This document shows positions 8,702-19,653 of a DNA stretch of 64,000 bases, in pieces. Location of the stretch: the NCBI RefSeq assembly GCF_036010485.1, contig NZ_CP108568.1:5542501-5606500 (forward strand), given 5' to 3'. Origin of the DNA: Streptomyces sp. NBC_01198. Lineage in GTDB: Bacteria; Actinomycetota; Actinomycetes; Streptomycetales; Streptomycetaceae. The position numbers and the translations under genes were made by a program. Under the pieces are notes generated by a model that was not told the DNA's origin, did not search any database, and saw only the letters and a list, made by a program, of their open reading frames with translations. The first letter of the stretch is position 1. Every line of letters starts with the position of its first letter.

Positions 8702-10944
8702 ACGGCAACATCCCGGAGACCGGCAGGACCACCCGGATCACCATCCGGCTGGTCATCCTGCAGGTCCTGGTCGTGTCCCTGCTGCTGACCCTCGGCGGCC
8801 GGCTGTGGTTCCTGCAGATCCGCAACGGCCAGCAGTACGACCAGAAGGCCGCCAACAACCACATCCAGCAGGTCGTCACCCCCGCCGTACGCGGCTCGAT
8901 CCTCGACGACCGCGGCGTGCCGATGGCCGACAACGAGACCAAGCTGGTCGTCTCGGCCAGCCGCACCGACCTGCTCAAGCAGGCCGACGACGGCACCGCC
9001 GTGCTGACCAGGCTGGCCGGCGTGCTGGGCATGAAGCCCCAGGAGGTCATCGACAAGGTCCGGCTGTGCGACGCCGAGACGCCCAAGCCGTGCTGGAACG
9101 GTTCGCCCTACCAGCCCATCCCGATCACCGACTCGGCCACCACCCAGCAGGCCCTGCAGATCATGGAGCGCCGCGAGGACTTCCCCGGCGTCACCGCCGA
9201 GCCCACCGCGGTACGCCGCTACGCCGCCCCGTACAAGTCGAACGCCGCCCAGGTGCTCGGCTACCTCGGCCCGGTCACCGACGCCGAGGTCAGCGACTCG
9301 GAGAAGACCAGCACGCCGCTGCTGCGCTCGGACCAGATCGGCCGCTCGGGCCTGGAGAGCGTCTACGACCAGCAGATGCGCGGCACCGCCGGCGTCACCC
9401 GCTACGAGGTGGACAACCTCGGCCGGGTCATCGGCAAGGCCGGCGACACCCCGGCCGAGCCCGGCAGCGACCTGGTCACCAGCATCGACGCCCGGGTCCA
9501 GGCGGTCACCGAGAAGGAGCTCAACGGCGCGATGGTCGCCGCGCGCAAGACCTTCGACACCGTCTCCCACGAGAACTACAAGGCGGACTCCGGCGCAGCG
9601 GTCGTGATGGACAACCACACCGGAGAGATCATCGCCATGGCGAGCCTGCCGACCTACGACCCCAACGAGTGGGTCGGCGGCATCTCGGAGAAGGCGTACA
9701 AGGCGCTGATGGACAAGAAGTCCGACACCCCGCTGCTGAACCGCGCCATCCAGGGCCAGTCCGCACCGGGCTCCACCTTCAAGGTGGTCTCCACCAGCGC
9801 CGCGATCAACGCCGGCTACCCGCCGGACGGCAACTACCCCTGCACCTCCTCGATGGAGATCGGCAACCGGGAGTTCAAGAACTTCGAGAACGAGAGCTTC
9901 GGCGACATCTCCCTCGGCCGCGCCCTCGAAGTCTCCTGCGACACCGTCTTCTACGGCATCGCGTACAACGAGTGGAAGAAGGACGGGGCGACCAACCCCA
10001 AGCACCCCAAGGACTGGTTCTTCAAGACCGCCCACCAGTTCGGCCTGGGTGCCAAGACCGGTGTCGACCTGCCCGGCGAGGTCACCGGCCGGGTGCCCGA
10101 CCGCAAGTGGGCCTCCGACTACAACGACATGATGCAGGGCTACTGGTGCCGGACCGCCGCGGCGCACAAGAACGACAAGCAGAAGAGCTTCGAAGTCCAG
10201 ATCTCCGTCGAGAAGTGCGCCGACCACAACGTCATCCGCGCCGGTGACTCGGTCAACTACGCGATCGGCCAGGGCGACACCCTCGTCACCCCGGTGCAGA
10301 TGGCCCGGGTCTACGCGGCGCTCGCCAACGGCGGCACCCTCTACCAGCCGAGCGTCGGCAAGGCCGTGGTCAGCGCCGACGGCAGGACCGTCACGCCGAT
10401 CAAGCCCAAGGTGTCAGGCAAGCTGCCCGACACCAAGGCCACGCTGAAGTACATCGACAAGGCCCTGGCAGGCGTCGTCACCGAAGGCACCGCCGACTGG
10501 AAGTTCGGCGGCTGGCCGCAGAACAAGATCCCGCTGCACGCCAAGACCGGTACCGCGGAGGTCGAGGGCAAGCAGACCACGTCCTGGTTCGACACCTACA
10601 CCAAGGACTACACGATCGTCATGACGATCTCCCAGGGCGGCACCGGCTCCGGCGCCTCGGGCGAGGCCGTCCGGCGGATCTACGAGGCGATGTACGGCAT
10701 CAAGAAGGACACCGCCACGATCGACCCCAAGAAGGGGATCATGCCGAAGCCGCTGACCTCGCTGCCGAAGATCTCCTCGGACGGGGTCGCCAGCCCGGCG
10801 TCGTACGTCGTCCCGCCGTCCGAGGACCTCTTCGTGCCCGAGCCCACCGGCCCGCGCACCGGCGGCGGCAGCACCCAGGCGCTCGCCGCGCTCGCCCCAG
10901 GACGGCCGGAGAAGCTCCTGCTGGGCAGGCGGTACTGGTCATGA
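8698..10944 (+). CDS. mrdA: Penicillin-binding protein 2 (class B transpeptidase)
   Basis: This 748-residue membrane-anchored D,D-transpeptidase cross-links peptidoglycan and works with RodA. A single N-terminal TM lies at about residues 16-36. The pedestal domain is at about 55-220. The catalytic serine is S359 in S-T-F-K362, the second motif is S413-C-D415 (the S-x-D variant of SxN), and K616-T-G618 is the third. The start is the ATG overlapping the mreD stop; the longer open frame upstream lies inside mreD and is spurious. The last ~55 residues are a Pro/Gly-rich tail. rodA overlaps by ATGA. Confidence 0.96.
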   Translation: MNGNIPETGRTTRITIRLVILQVLVVSLLLTLGGRLWFLQIRNGQQYDQKAANNHIQQVVTPAVRGSILDDRGVPMADNETKLVVSASRTDLLKQADDGTAVLTRLAGVLGMKPQEVIDKVRLCDAETPKPCWNGSPYQPIPITDSATTQQALQIMERREDFPGVTAEPTAVRRYAAPYKSNAAQVLGYLGPVTDAEVSDSEKTSTPLLRSDQIGRSGLESVYDQQMRGTAGVTRYEVDNLGRVIGKAGDTPAEPGSDLVTSIDARVQAVTEKELNGAMVAARKTFDTVSHENYKADSGAAVVMDNHTGEIIAMASLPTYDPNEWVGGISEKAYKALMDKKSDTPLLNRAIQGQSAPGSTFKVVSTSAAINAGYPPDGNYPCTSSMEIGNREFKNFENESFGDISLGRALEVSCDTVFYGIAYNEWKKDGATNPKHPKDWFFKTAHQFGLGAKTGVDLPGEVTGRVPDRKWASDYNDMMQGYWCRTAAAHKNDKQKSFEVQISVEKCADHNVIRAGDSVNYAIGQGDTLVTPVQMARVYAALANGGTLYQPSVGKAVVSADGRTVTPIKPKVSGKLPDTKATLKYIDKALAGVVTEGTADWKFGGWPQNKIPLHAKTGTAEVEGKQTTSWFDTYTKDYTIVMTISQGGTGSGASGEAVRRIYEAMYGIKKDTATIDPKKGIMPKPLTSLPKISSDGVASPASYVVPPSEDLFVPEPTGPRTGGGSTQALAALAPGRPEKLLLGRRYWS

Positions 10945-12140
10945 GCGCCAACGGCTACACCACCATCCGCCGCTTCACCCCGGAGAAGTCGGCTCTCGGC
11001 AAGCTCCTCGCGCGCGACTCGATAGTGCGCCGGATGGACTGGCTGCTGCTCTTCGCCGCGCTGCTGCTGTGCGGCATCGGCACGCTTCTCGTGTACTCCG
11101 CGACCCGCAACCGCACCAGCCTCACCCACGGCGACCAGTACTACTTCCTGCTGCGGCACCTGATGAACGCCGGTATCGGCGCCGGGCTCGGCATCGGCGC
11201 CGTCGTGATCGGCCACCGCAGGATGCGGGACGTGGTGCCCTTCTACTACGCCCTGGCCATCCTCGGCATCCTCGCCGTGCTCAGCCCGCTCGGCTCCACC
11301 GTCAACGGCGCGCACTCCTGGATCGTCATCGGCGGCGGCTTCTCGCTCCAGCCGTCGGAGTTCGTCAAGGTCGCGATCATCCTCGGCATGGCGGTGGTGC
11401 TGTCCGCCCGGGTCGACGCGGGCGACCGCGAACACCCCGACCACCGCACCGTCCTGCAGTCCCTCGGCCTGGCCGTGCTGCCCATCGGCATCATCATGCT
11501 GATGCCGGACCTCGGCTCGGTGATGGTGCTCGGCGCGATCGTGCTCGGCGTCCTGCTCGCCTCCGGCGCGTCCAACCGCTGGGTCGTCGGCCTGATCGCC
11601 TCCGGCATCGGCGGCGCGCTGCTCGTCTGGCAGCTCGGCATCCTCGACAAGTACCAGATCGACCGCTTCGCCGCCTTCGCCAACCCCGCTCTCGACCCCT
11701 CCGGGGTCGGCTACAACACCAGCCAGGCCAGGATCGCCATCGGCTCCGGCGGCCTGCTCGGCAAGGGCCTCTTCCACGGCAGCCAGACCACCGGGCAGTT
11801 CGTGCCCGAGCAGCAGACCGACTTCGTCTTCTCCGTCGCCGGCGAGGAACTCGGCTTCGTCGGCGCGGCCTTCATCATCCTGCTGATCGGCGTCATCCTC
11901 TGGCGCGGCTGCGCCATCGCCCGCGGCGCGACCGACCTCTACGGCACGATAGTGGCCGCCGGGATCGTGGCGTGGTTCGCCTTCCAGGCCTTCGAGAACA
12001 TCGGCATGACGCTGGGCATCATGCCGGTAGCGGGGATCCCACTGCCCTTTGTGTCCTACGGGGGATCGTCCATGTTCGCCAACTGTGTGGCCATAGGGCT
12101 GCTCCAATCGGTGAAGATGCAACGCCCCATGTCTGCCTAG
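10941..12140 (+). CDS. rodA: SEDS-family peptidoglycan glycosyltransferase RodA
   Basis: This 399-residue polytopic SEDS protein polymerises lipid II and is partnered with the adjacent PBP2. About ten TM segments are visible. Family signatures include HSWIVIGGGFSLQPSEFVK, LMPDLGSVMVLGAI and the C-terminal IPLPFVSYGGSSM. The long loop SQARIAIGSGGLLGKGLFHGSQT holds the region with the expected catalytic aspartate neighbourhood. The start ATG overlaps the PBP2 stop (ATGA, 10941-10944). It is the last gene of the mre cluster; a short hairpin with a T-rich tail begins at its stop codon. Confidence 0.95.
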   Translation: MSANGYTTIRRFTPEKSALGKLLARDSIVRRMDWLLLFAALLLCGIGTLLVYSATRNRTSLTHGDQYYFLLRHLMNAGIGAGLGIGAVVIGHRRMRDVVPFYYALAILGILAVLSPLGSTVNGAHSWIVIGGGFSLQPSEFVKVAIILGMAVVLSARVDAGDREHPDHRTVLQSLGLAVLPIGIIMLMPDLGSVMVLGAIVLGVLLASGASNRWVVGLIASGIGGALLVWQLGILDKYQIDRFAAFANPALDPSGVGYNTSQARIAIGSGGLLGKGLFHGSQTTGQFVPEQQTDFVFSVAGEELGFVGAAFIILLIGVILWRGCAIARGATDLYGTIVAAGIVAWFAFQAFENIGMTLGIMPVAGIPLPFVSYGGSSMFANCVAIGLLQSVKMQRPMSA

Positions 12141-12164
12141 CCCCTCCGGGGCGGGTCTTTTCTT
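12140..12164 (+). terminator. Probable terminator after rodA
   Basis: GCCCC (12140-12144) and GGGGC (12148-12152) form a 5-bp stem with a 3-nt loop, followed by GGGTCTTTTCTT. The stem is short but the T-rich tail is unusual in this GC background. Confidence 0.5.
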
Positions 12165-12464
12165 GCGCGCGCAACCCACCACCGGCCGGTGGTCCGGGGG
12201 CGGCAGAGACTGCCCCTTTGGGTCGGTGGCGACCCGCTGGCTCGGTGGGGGTTGGTCGCGCAGTTCCTCGCGCCCCTGGGGGGCTGGGATCTTCCGGAGA
12301 GGGGGGACCCCTGGGGGCGCGGGGAACGGCGCGCCCAGCCCGCCGCCGGCTGGTGGTCCGGGGCGGCGGCATGTGGGCGCTTTGGGGAGGTGGCGACGCG
12401 CGCTCCCCGGGGGGCTTGGCGGGCGCAGGGGGTCGTCGCAGGAGGGGTGGCCCCCCGGGAGGGG
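12165..12464. repeat. Intergenic palindromic repeat cluster A
   Basis: This gene-free stretch between rodA and the CYTH-CHAD gene holds two diverged units of a repeat that also occurs at 27.3-27.7 kb. Unit 1 contains CCACCGGCCGGTGGTCC, then GCCCCTTT, GGTGGCGACC and an arm reading CGCGCAGTTCCTCGCGCCCC (about 12253-12272). Unit 2 (about 12308-12400) carries the inverted arm GGCGCGGGGAACGGCGCGCC and a second GGTGGTCCGG. The frames open across it are GC-bias artefacts. The dispersed repeat family is inferred from only two loci. Confidence 0.6.
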
Positions 12465-12476
12465 TACGGTCGGAGT
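12465..12476 (+). promoter_or_regulatory. Candidate leaderless promoter of the CYTH-CHAD gene
   Basis: TACGGT at 12465-12470 is followed by exactly 6 nt and then ATG 12477. A GGGAGG further upstream (about 12458) is too far to act as a ribosome-binding site. Confidence 0.4.
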
Positions 12477-14003
12477 ATGGGTAAGCGCGTGCGCGAGACC
12501 GAGCGGAAGTACGACGGTGGCGGCGAAGCCGCCACCGTGAGGGCCGATTTCGCCGGGCTGACCGCCGGGTCGAGAGCGCTGGACGCCGTACGGCTGGAGG
12601 CGGTGTACTACGACACCGCCGGCCTCGCGCTCGCCGCGCACAAGGTGACGCTCCGGCGGCGTACCGGCGGTGACGACGCCGGCTGGCACCTGAAACTGCC
12701 CGCCGCGCAAGCGGACACCCGCACCGAGGTGCAGGCCCCGCTGACCCCCGCGGCGGACGGCCCGCCGCAGGAACTGCTCGACGACGTCGCCGCGCTCGTA
12801 CGCGGCCGCGCCCTGCAACCGGTCGTGCGGCTCACGACGTCGCGGCGCCGCGTACTGCTGCTGGACGCCGACGGCGCCACCCTGGCCGAGGTCGCCTACG
12901 ACCGGGTGAAGTCCCAGGTCCTCCCGGAGGGCCCGGCCTCGGAGTGGACCGAGGTCGAGGTGGAGCTCGGCGAGGCCGCCGCAGGCGACCCGGCGCTGCT
13001 CGACGCCGCCGAGGAGCGGCTCCTCGCGGCCGGCCTCCAGCGCTCGGCCTCGGCGTCGAAGCTGGCCCACGCGCTCGGCGGCATGCTGGTCGCCCCGCCG
13101 GCCGGCCCGCCCGCGGTGCCGGGCAGCGCCGGCGGCACCGCCACCGGCTACCTGCACGACCAGCTCGCCGCGATCCTGGCGCTCGACCCGGCCGTCCGCA
13201 GGGACGAGGAGGACGCCGTCCACCAGATGCGGGTCGCCACCCGCAGGGCCCGCAGCGCGCTCAAGAGCTTCCGCAAGGAGCTGGACCGCGAGGTCACCGA
13301 CCCGCTGGGCGCCGAGCTGAAATGGCTGGCCGCGGTCCTCGGCGCCGAGCGCGACCGGGAGGTGCTCGCTGAGCGGCTGGCCGCGCTCCTGGACGAGCTG
13401 GCCGGCGAGCCGGGCGCCGATGCAGCCGCGGTCACCGACGCCGTACGGGACCGGGTCCAGGCCCTGGCGGCGCGCACGTCGACCGAGTCGCGCGAGACCC
13501 TGCTGCGTGCGCTCGGCAGCGCCCGCTACTTCGCCCTGCTCGACGCCCTCGAAGCGCTGATCGCCGCGCCGCCGTACCGCCGCGGCGCCCGCAAGCCCGG
13601 CGCGGAGGCCGCCCGCGCGACCGTGGGGCGGGACATGGCGCGGCTGCGGCGCCGCATCGAGGAGGCGCTGGCGCTGGAGCCCGGCGAGGAGAAGGACGTC
13701 GCGCTGCACGAGGCGCGCAAGTCCGCCAAGCGCGCCCGCTATTCCGGCGAGGCCGTCCGCCCGGTGCTTGGCGCCCCCGCGAAAGCGCACACGAGCCGGA
13801 TGAAGAAGCTGCAGCAACTGCTCGGCGAGCACCAGGACAGCGTGCTGAGCCGGGAGGCGCTGACCGGCGCCGCGGCCGGCGCGCGGGCCGCGGGGGAGGA
13901 CCCGGCACCCTACGACGCCCTGATCCGCGCCGAGCAGCAGCGGGCCGCCGACGTCGAGGCGGCGCTGCCGGAGGCCTGGGAGCGCGCGGATCAGGAGCTC
14001 TGA
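12477..14003 (+). CDS. CYTH and CHAD domain protein
   Basis: This 508-residue soluble protein has two domains. The N-terminal CYTH (triphosphate tunnel) domain, about residues 1-195, begins with the E-x-E-x-K-type motif ETERKY; these enzymes bind triphosphates or polyphosphate with a metal. The C-terminal CHAD domain, about 220-505, is alpha-helical with conserved histidines and basic residues: VHQMRVATRRARSALKSF and LHEARKSAKRARYSGEA. CHAD domains bind inorganic polyphosphate. A polyphosphate- or triphosphate-related role is likely; the actual substrate is unknown. ATG 12477 is chosen because the CYTH motif begins nine residues later. The radical SAM gene follows. Confidence 0.9.
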   Translation: MGKRVRETERKYDGGGEAATVRADFAGLTAGSRALDAVRLEAVYYDTAGLALAAHKVTLRRRTGGDDAGWHLKLPAAQADTRTEVQAPLTPAADGPPQELLDDVAALVRGRALQPVVRLTTSRRRVLLLDADGATLAEVAYDRVKSQVLPEGPASEWTEVEVELGEAAAGDPALLDAAEERLLAAGLQRSASASKLAHALGGMLVAPPAGPPAVPGSAGGTATGYLHDQLAAILALDPAVRRDEEDAVHQMRVATRRARSALKSFRKELDREVTDPLGAELKWLAAVLGAERDREVLAERLAALLDELAGEPGADAAAVTDAVRDRVQALAARTSTESRETLLRALGSARYFALLDALEALIAAPPYRRGARKPGAEAARATVGRDMARLRRRIEEALALEPGEEKDVALHEARKSAKRARYSGEAVRPVLGAPAKAHTSRMKKLQQLLGEHQDSVLSREALTGAAAGARAAGEDPAPYDALIRAEQQRAADVEAALPEAWERADQEL

Positions 14004-14012
14004 GGGTCCGGG

Positions 14013-14018
14013 TAGTCT
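14013..14018 (+). promoter_or_regulatory. Candidate -10 element upstream of the radical SAM gene
   Basis: TAGTCT fits the TANNNT pattern 68 nt upstream of ATG 14087. Unlike neighbouring genes it would give a short leader rather than a leaderless transcript. No -35 is evident. Confidence 0.3.
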
Positions 14019-14086
14019 TGAGGGTCACCCATCCCGGGGGCCACCGGCCCACGGGCGCTCACCGCCAGCTGATGAAAGTCGCCGAG

Positions 14087-16033
<1,947 letters not shown>

Positions 16034-16036
16034 TCC

Positions 16037-16858
16037 TCAGGCCGGGTCCGGCCGGCGGTGGCGGCCCGGGGTGGTGCCGAAGGCGTGGCGGAAGGCCTCG
16101 ATGAAGGCGCTGGTGTGGGCGTAGCCGCAGGCGGTGGCCGTCGCGGTCACCGAGGTGCCCGCGGCCAGCAGCATCAGCGAGTGGTGCAGCCGCAGTTGGG
16201 CGCGCCACTGCGGGAAGCTCAGGCCCATCTCGCGGCGGAAGAGCCGGCTGAGCGTGCGTTCGCTGGCGCCGACGGCCGCGCCAAGTTCGCCCAGCGAGCG
16301 CGGGTCGGCCGGGTCGTCGTGCAGCAGCGCGGCCACCGCCCGGAGCCGGTCGTCCGCCGGGGCGGGCAGCAGCAGCGGCAGCGCGTCGACCTGGCGCAGC
16401 TCGTCGACGGCGACCTGCTCCAGCGTCCGGCGCTGCCGGGGGGTACGCGAGGCCGCCGCCGTCTCGTCGGTGAGGGCGACGACGACCTCGCGCAGCAGCG
16501 GCCCGACCGCCAGGACGGTGGGCCGGTCGGTACGCAGCGGGCCGGGCGTGCCGGTGAACGCGAGCGTGCGCATCCGGGTGGGTCCGTGTGCCTGGTGGGC
16601 GTGGGCGACACCGGCCGGCACCCAGACCGCCCGGTGCGGCGGCACGACCCAGGAGCCGGCTGAGGTGAAGATCCGCAGCACGCCCTGGCTGGGGTGGATG
16701 AGCTGGTGCTCGTCGTGCAGGTGCCACTCGACGCGCTCGCGGTGCGCCAAGGCGAGGTTGTCGGGCCCGTCCAGCGGGTGCCTGCGGACCGGCTCGCCGG
16801 CCGCGGGTTGCCAGGGGGGCGGCGCGGGCGGCCGGTGAGGTTGGCGGGTTGGCGACAT
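16037..16858 (-). CDS. AraC family transcriptional regulator
   Basis: This 273-residue regulator has an N-terminal cupin-like sensor (HLHDEHQLIHPSQGVLRIF, WVVPPHRAVWVPAGVAH) and two helix-turn-helix units at the C-terminus, about residues 190-268 (SLGELGAAVGASERTLSRLFRR; ATACGYAHTSAFIEAFRHAFG). Start ATG 16856-16858 is the only start downstream of the stop-rich region. A minus-strand TAGTCT lies 8 nt upstream, so the transcript may be leaderless. It is divergent from the MFS gene with 54 nt between starts, the usual layout for a local regulator of an efflux pump. Confidence 0.88.
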   Translation of the reverse strand: MSPTRQPHRPPAPPPWQPAAGEPVRRHPLDGPDNLALAHRERVEWHLHDEHQLIHPSQGVLRIFTSAGSWVVPPHRAVWVPAGVAHAHQAHGPTRMRTLAFTGTPGPLRTDRPTVLAVGPLLREVVVALTDETAAASRTPRQRRTLEQVAVDELRQVDALPLLLPAPADDRLRAVAALLHDDPADPRSLGELGAAVGASERTLSRLFRREMGLSFPQWRAQLRLHHSLMLLAAGTSVTATATACGYAHTSAFIEAFRHAFGTTPGRHRRPDPA

Positions 16859-16912
16859 GATGAGGCAGACTACCGATGGCCGGCGCCCGGTGCGGCCCGC
16901 CAGGCTGGCACC

Positions 16913-18094
16913 ATGACCCACGTCACCGACCCCGCAGAGTCCACGACCACCCCCGCGCCCGCGCCGGGGATCTGGCGCCGGATGCGGCTGTGGGGTGTCG
17001 CGCACGCCGTCGACGACCTCTACCAGGGCCTGGTGCCTGCCGCGGTGCCCTACTTCGTCCTCGACCGGCACTACAGCTACGTCGCCGCCTCGGGCCTGAC
17101 GCTGGCCGCCACGCTGGGCAGTTCGGTGCCGCAGCCCTTCGTCGGGGTGGCGGTGGACCGGCTGGCGCTGCGCTGGCTGGCCGCCGCGGGCGTGACGCTG
17201 GCCGGTCTCGGCCTCGGGCTGTCCGGGCTCATGCCGTCGTACGCGGCGGTGTGGTGCCTGATCCTGCTGTCCGGGCTGGGCGTGGCGATGTTCCACCCCG
17301 CCGCGGGCAAGGCCGCGCGCGAGTCGGCGGGCGACAGCGCGGCGGCGATGAGCGTCTTCGCGGCGGGCGGCAGCGTCGGCTTCTTCCTGGCGCCCGCGCT
17401 GGCCACGCCCGCGCTGATCGCCTGGGGCGTGGGGTCGACGGCGCTGTTCATCCCGCCGGCGGTGCTGACGGCGTTCGCCCTGCTGCGCCACCAGCGGCGC
17501 CGGCCGGCGCCTGCGCCGGTGGGCGGGCCGGCCGGCGGGCAGGACAGGTGGCGGCCGTTCGCGGTGCTGACCTGCGTGGAGGTGGTGCGGTCGGTGGCGT
17601 TCTTCGGCGTGAACACCTTCATCGAGCTGTACTGGATCCGCCACCTGCACGCGTCCCGCCTGCTGGCGGGCGCCGCGCTCACCTTCTTCCTGGCCGGGGG
17701 TGTCGGCGGCACGCTGCTGGGGGGCCGCCTGGCGGACCGGCTGGGGATGGTGCGGACGGTGCAGATCGGCGCCGCGCTGGTGCTGCCGATGCTGGGGGGA
17801 CTGCTGCTCGCGCCGGGCAGCGTGGTGCCGCTGCTCTTCGCGGTGCTGACCGGTGTCGCGCTGAACCTGCCGTTCGCGGTGCTGGTCAAGCTCGGCCAGG
17901 ACTACCTGCCCACCCGGCCGGGCACCGCGGCGGGCGTGACCCTGGGGCTGGCCGTCAGTGTCGGCGGGCTGCTCGCGCCGGTGCTCGGGCTGGTGGCCGA
18001 CGCGCACGGACCGCGCGGTGCCCTCGCGGCGCTCTGCGTGGTGCCGCCGATCGCGCTGGCGCTGGGCCTCATGCTGCCGGAGCCGCGGCGCTGA
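16913..18094 (+). CDS. MFS transporter (fosmidomycin-resistance-like)
   Basis: This 393-residue 12-TM major facilitator resembles the Fsr/fosmidomycin exporter group: the loop GVAMFHPAAGKAARES between TM4 and TM5 is characteristic, and VAVDRLALRW and RLADRLGMVR represent the A-loop motifs. The ligand is unknown and could be a drug or small metabolite. Start ATG 16913 gives the first TM at about residue 35. It is divergently transcribed from the AraC regulator. The upstream continuation of the open frame overlaps the regulator gene and is not coding. The 3' end faces a small membrane gene. Confidence 0.85.
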   Translation: MTHVTDPAESTTTPAPAPGIWRRMRLWGVAHAVDDLYQGLVPAAVPYFVLDRHYSYVAASGLTLAATLGSSVPQPFVGVAVDRLALRWLAAAGVTLAGLGLGLSGLMPSYAAVWCLILLSGLGVAMFHPAAGKAARESAGDSAAAMSVFAAGGSVGFFLAPALATPALIAWGVGSTALFIPPAVLTAFALLRHQRRRPAPAPVGGPAGGQDRWRPFAVLTCVEVVRSVAFFGVNTFIELYWIRHLHASRLLAGAALTFFLAGGVGGTLLGGRLADRLGMVRTVQIGAALVLPMLGGLLLAPGSVVPLLFAVLTGVALNLPFAVLVKLGQDYLPTRPGTAAGVTLGLAVSVGGLLAPVLGLVADAHGPRGALAALCVVPPIALALGLMLPEPRR

Positions 18095-18112
18095 CCGGGG
18101 CGTGGCGCCGGG

Positions 18113-18631
18113 TCAGTGGGTCAGGGCGTTGGCGCTCACGATGAACAGGCCGAGCAGGACGTCCACCATGCCGACCCGGCAGGCGGACCCCCAGCCCTGG
18201 CCCGCGGACCGGGCCGCGAGCAGTCCCCAGCCGAAGAGGGCCGCGGTGTTGACGACCAGGGCGACGTCGACGGCGCCTTCCTCGCTCCACCACCCGGCGG
18301 CGGCGCCCAGCACGGCGGCCACCGTGGGCAGGGCGGCGGCGACCAGCGGCCACTCGGCGAACACCGACCTGACGCTCTCCACGGTGGCCCGCTTCCCGCC
18401 GGCCTTCCAGTGCGCGATGGCATGCGCGTAACCGTGCGCCGCGGCGGCCGCCAGTGCCGCGACCAGGATCCACAGCGCGTCGTAGCCCGCGTTGGGCTGG
18501 CCGTTGTCGTGGTCGAGGGCGGAGGCGAGGGAGCTGGCGAGCACGGTGCCGTACACGCCGCCGAACAGCAGGCGCTGCAACGGCACCCGTGGCCGGTCAC
18601 GTGCTGTGCTGAGGCCCGGACTGTCCGACAC
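18113..18631 (-). CDS. Unknown four-TM membrane protein
   Basis: This 172-residue protein has four hydrophobic segments at about residues 22-38, 50-68, 95-115 and 122-140, a fifth weaker one at the C-terminus, and histidines in AAHGYAHAIAHWKAGGKRA between TM2 and TM3. I do not recognise the family beyond similar Streptomyces integral membrane proteins. The ATG start is the family-like MSDSPG. It converges on the MFS gene with 18 nt between stops, where CTGACC and GGGTCAG form a weak inverted repeat. Confidence 0.7.
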   Translation of the reverse strand: MSDSPGLSTARDRPRVPLQRLLFGGVYGTVLASSLASALDHDNGQPNAGYDALWILVAALAAAAAHGYAHAIAHWKAGGKRATVESVRSVFAEWPLVAAALPTVAAVLGAAAGWWSEEGAVDVALVVNTAALFGWGLLAARSAGQGWGSACRVGMVDVLLGLFIVSANALTH

Positions 18632-18765
18632 GGTGCCGCCCTTCGCACGGGGGTGTCATCTCCCCACGATCCCCGTACGCACCGGGTATCAGGCCGCGCC
18701 CCGCCCGCCGGCGCCGGCGCGTTCCGCCGTACGGGCGCCCCGCGGGCCGGCCGCAGGCGCGCGGG

Positions 18766-19566
18766 TCAGGACGCGGACGGCTGCTGCGCCATCGCGCGCA
18801 TGACGGTGCGTACGGTCGGCGCGAGGTCCTTGCGGAAGGCGGCGGTGTCCGCGACGACCGGCAGCGGTGCGTTGCCCGCGGGGTCGATGGGCGGCTTTCC
18901 GCTGCCGGTGTCCCACTCCTTGATGCCGCGGAGGGTCAGCGAGAAGACGGCGCCGCCGTGCCGTACGTACAGCGACTGCTGGTAGTCGCCGGTGATGAGT
19001 TTCGCCTCGTCGCCGAGGCCCTGAGGGTGGGTGGTCATGGCGTGGTCGTCCACGAAGGAGACGACGACGCCGCTGCCGTTGCCGGTGGGGGAGGAGACCT
19101 GGGAGGTGCTGAGCGCCTCGAACTCCGTGGAGGGGTCGGTCTTCTTGTGCAGGTCGACGGTGACGGCCATCGTGTACGTCGTCATCCAGCCGTCGTCGCG
19201 GGTCACCGAGCCGATCAGCTCGCAGCTGACGCGGTCGAGGGCGGCGCTCCTGGTGATCTGCGGTGTGGTCTGGCCGAACGATGTGGCGCCCAGGTCGCCC
19301 GCCAGCGGCTGCATGCGCAGGTTGGTGCAGGGGCTGGGACTCTCGTCGAGGTGGTAGCCGTGCAGGTCGGGCGCCGCGGTGTGCCCGAATCCGGTGCCCC
19401 GCAGGACCCCGGCCCACACCGCCGAGGTCACGACGGCCGCGCCCAGCGCCCATATCCAGGGCTTGGCCGTGAACCGCCCGAGCAGCGGCGGCCGGTCGGT
19501 GTGGCTCACCATGTCCACGTCCTGGCCCGTGTCGCCCGTGCCGTCCATCTCCGGCTCGCTGATCAT
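18766..19566 (-). CDS. Unknown single-pass membrane protein
   Basis: This 266-residue protein has a ~45-residue cytoplasmic acidic head (EPEMDGTGDTGQDVDMV), one TM (about 41-60) and an extracellular domain with two cysteines (PCTNLRM and SCELIGS) that could form a disulphide. The domain contains SVTRDDGWMTTYTMAVTVDLHKK and SLYVRHGGAVFSLTLRG, suggesting a beta-rich fold. ATG 19566 is favoured over an upstream GTG at 19590 because GAGG lies 6 nt before it. No enzymatic motif is seen. Similar proteins in Streptomyces are annotated as hypothetical. Confidence 0.7.
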   Translation of the reverse strand: MISEPEMDGTGDTGQDVDMVSHTDRPPLLGRFTAKPWIWALGAAVVTSAVWAGVLRGTGFGHTAAPDLHGYHLDESPSPCTNLRMQPLAGDLGATSFGQTTPQITRSAALDRVSCELIGSVTRDDGWMTTYTMAVTVDLHKKTDPSTEFEALSTSQVSSPTGNGSGVVVSFVDDHAMTTHPQGLGDEAKLITGDYQQSLYVRHGGAVFSLTLRGIKEWDTGSGKPPIDPAGNAPLPVVADTAAFRKDLAPTVRTVMRAMAQQPSAS

Positions 19567-19653
19567 CCCCGACCTCATCTCCCGCCGCACGGCCTGCCCT
19601 TCACCCTACGGTGGCGCCGTGGTGGTGGTGCTTGGCGGTCCGGTGCGCGGACG

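Noticed and set aside
10680..13832. 1050-codon minus-strand open frame across PBP2 end, rodA and CYTH-CHAD
   Set aside because: Covers three well-supported plus-strand genes and the repeat region, with no domain signature and shadow-like composition.
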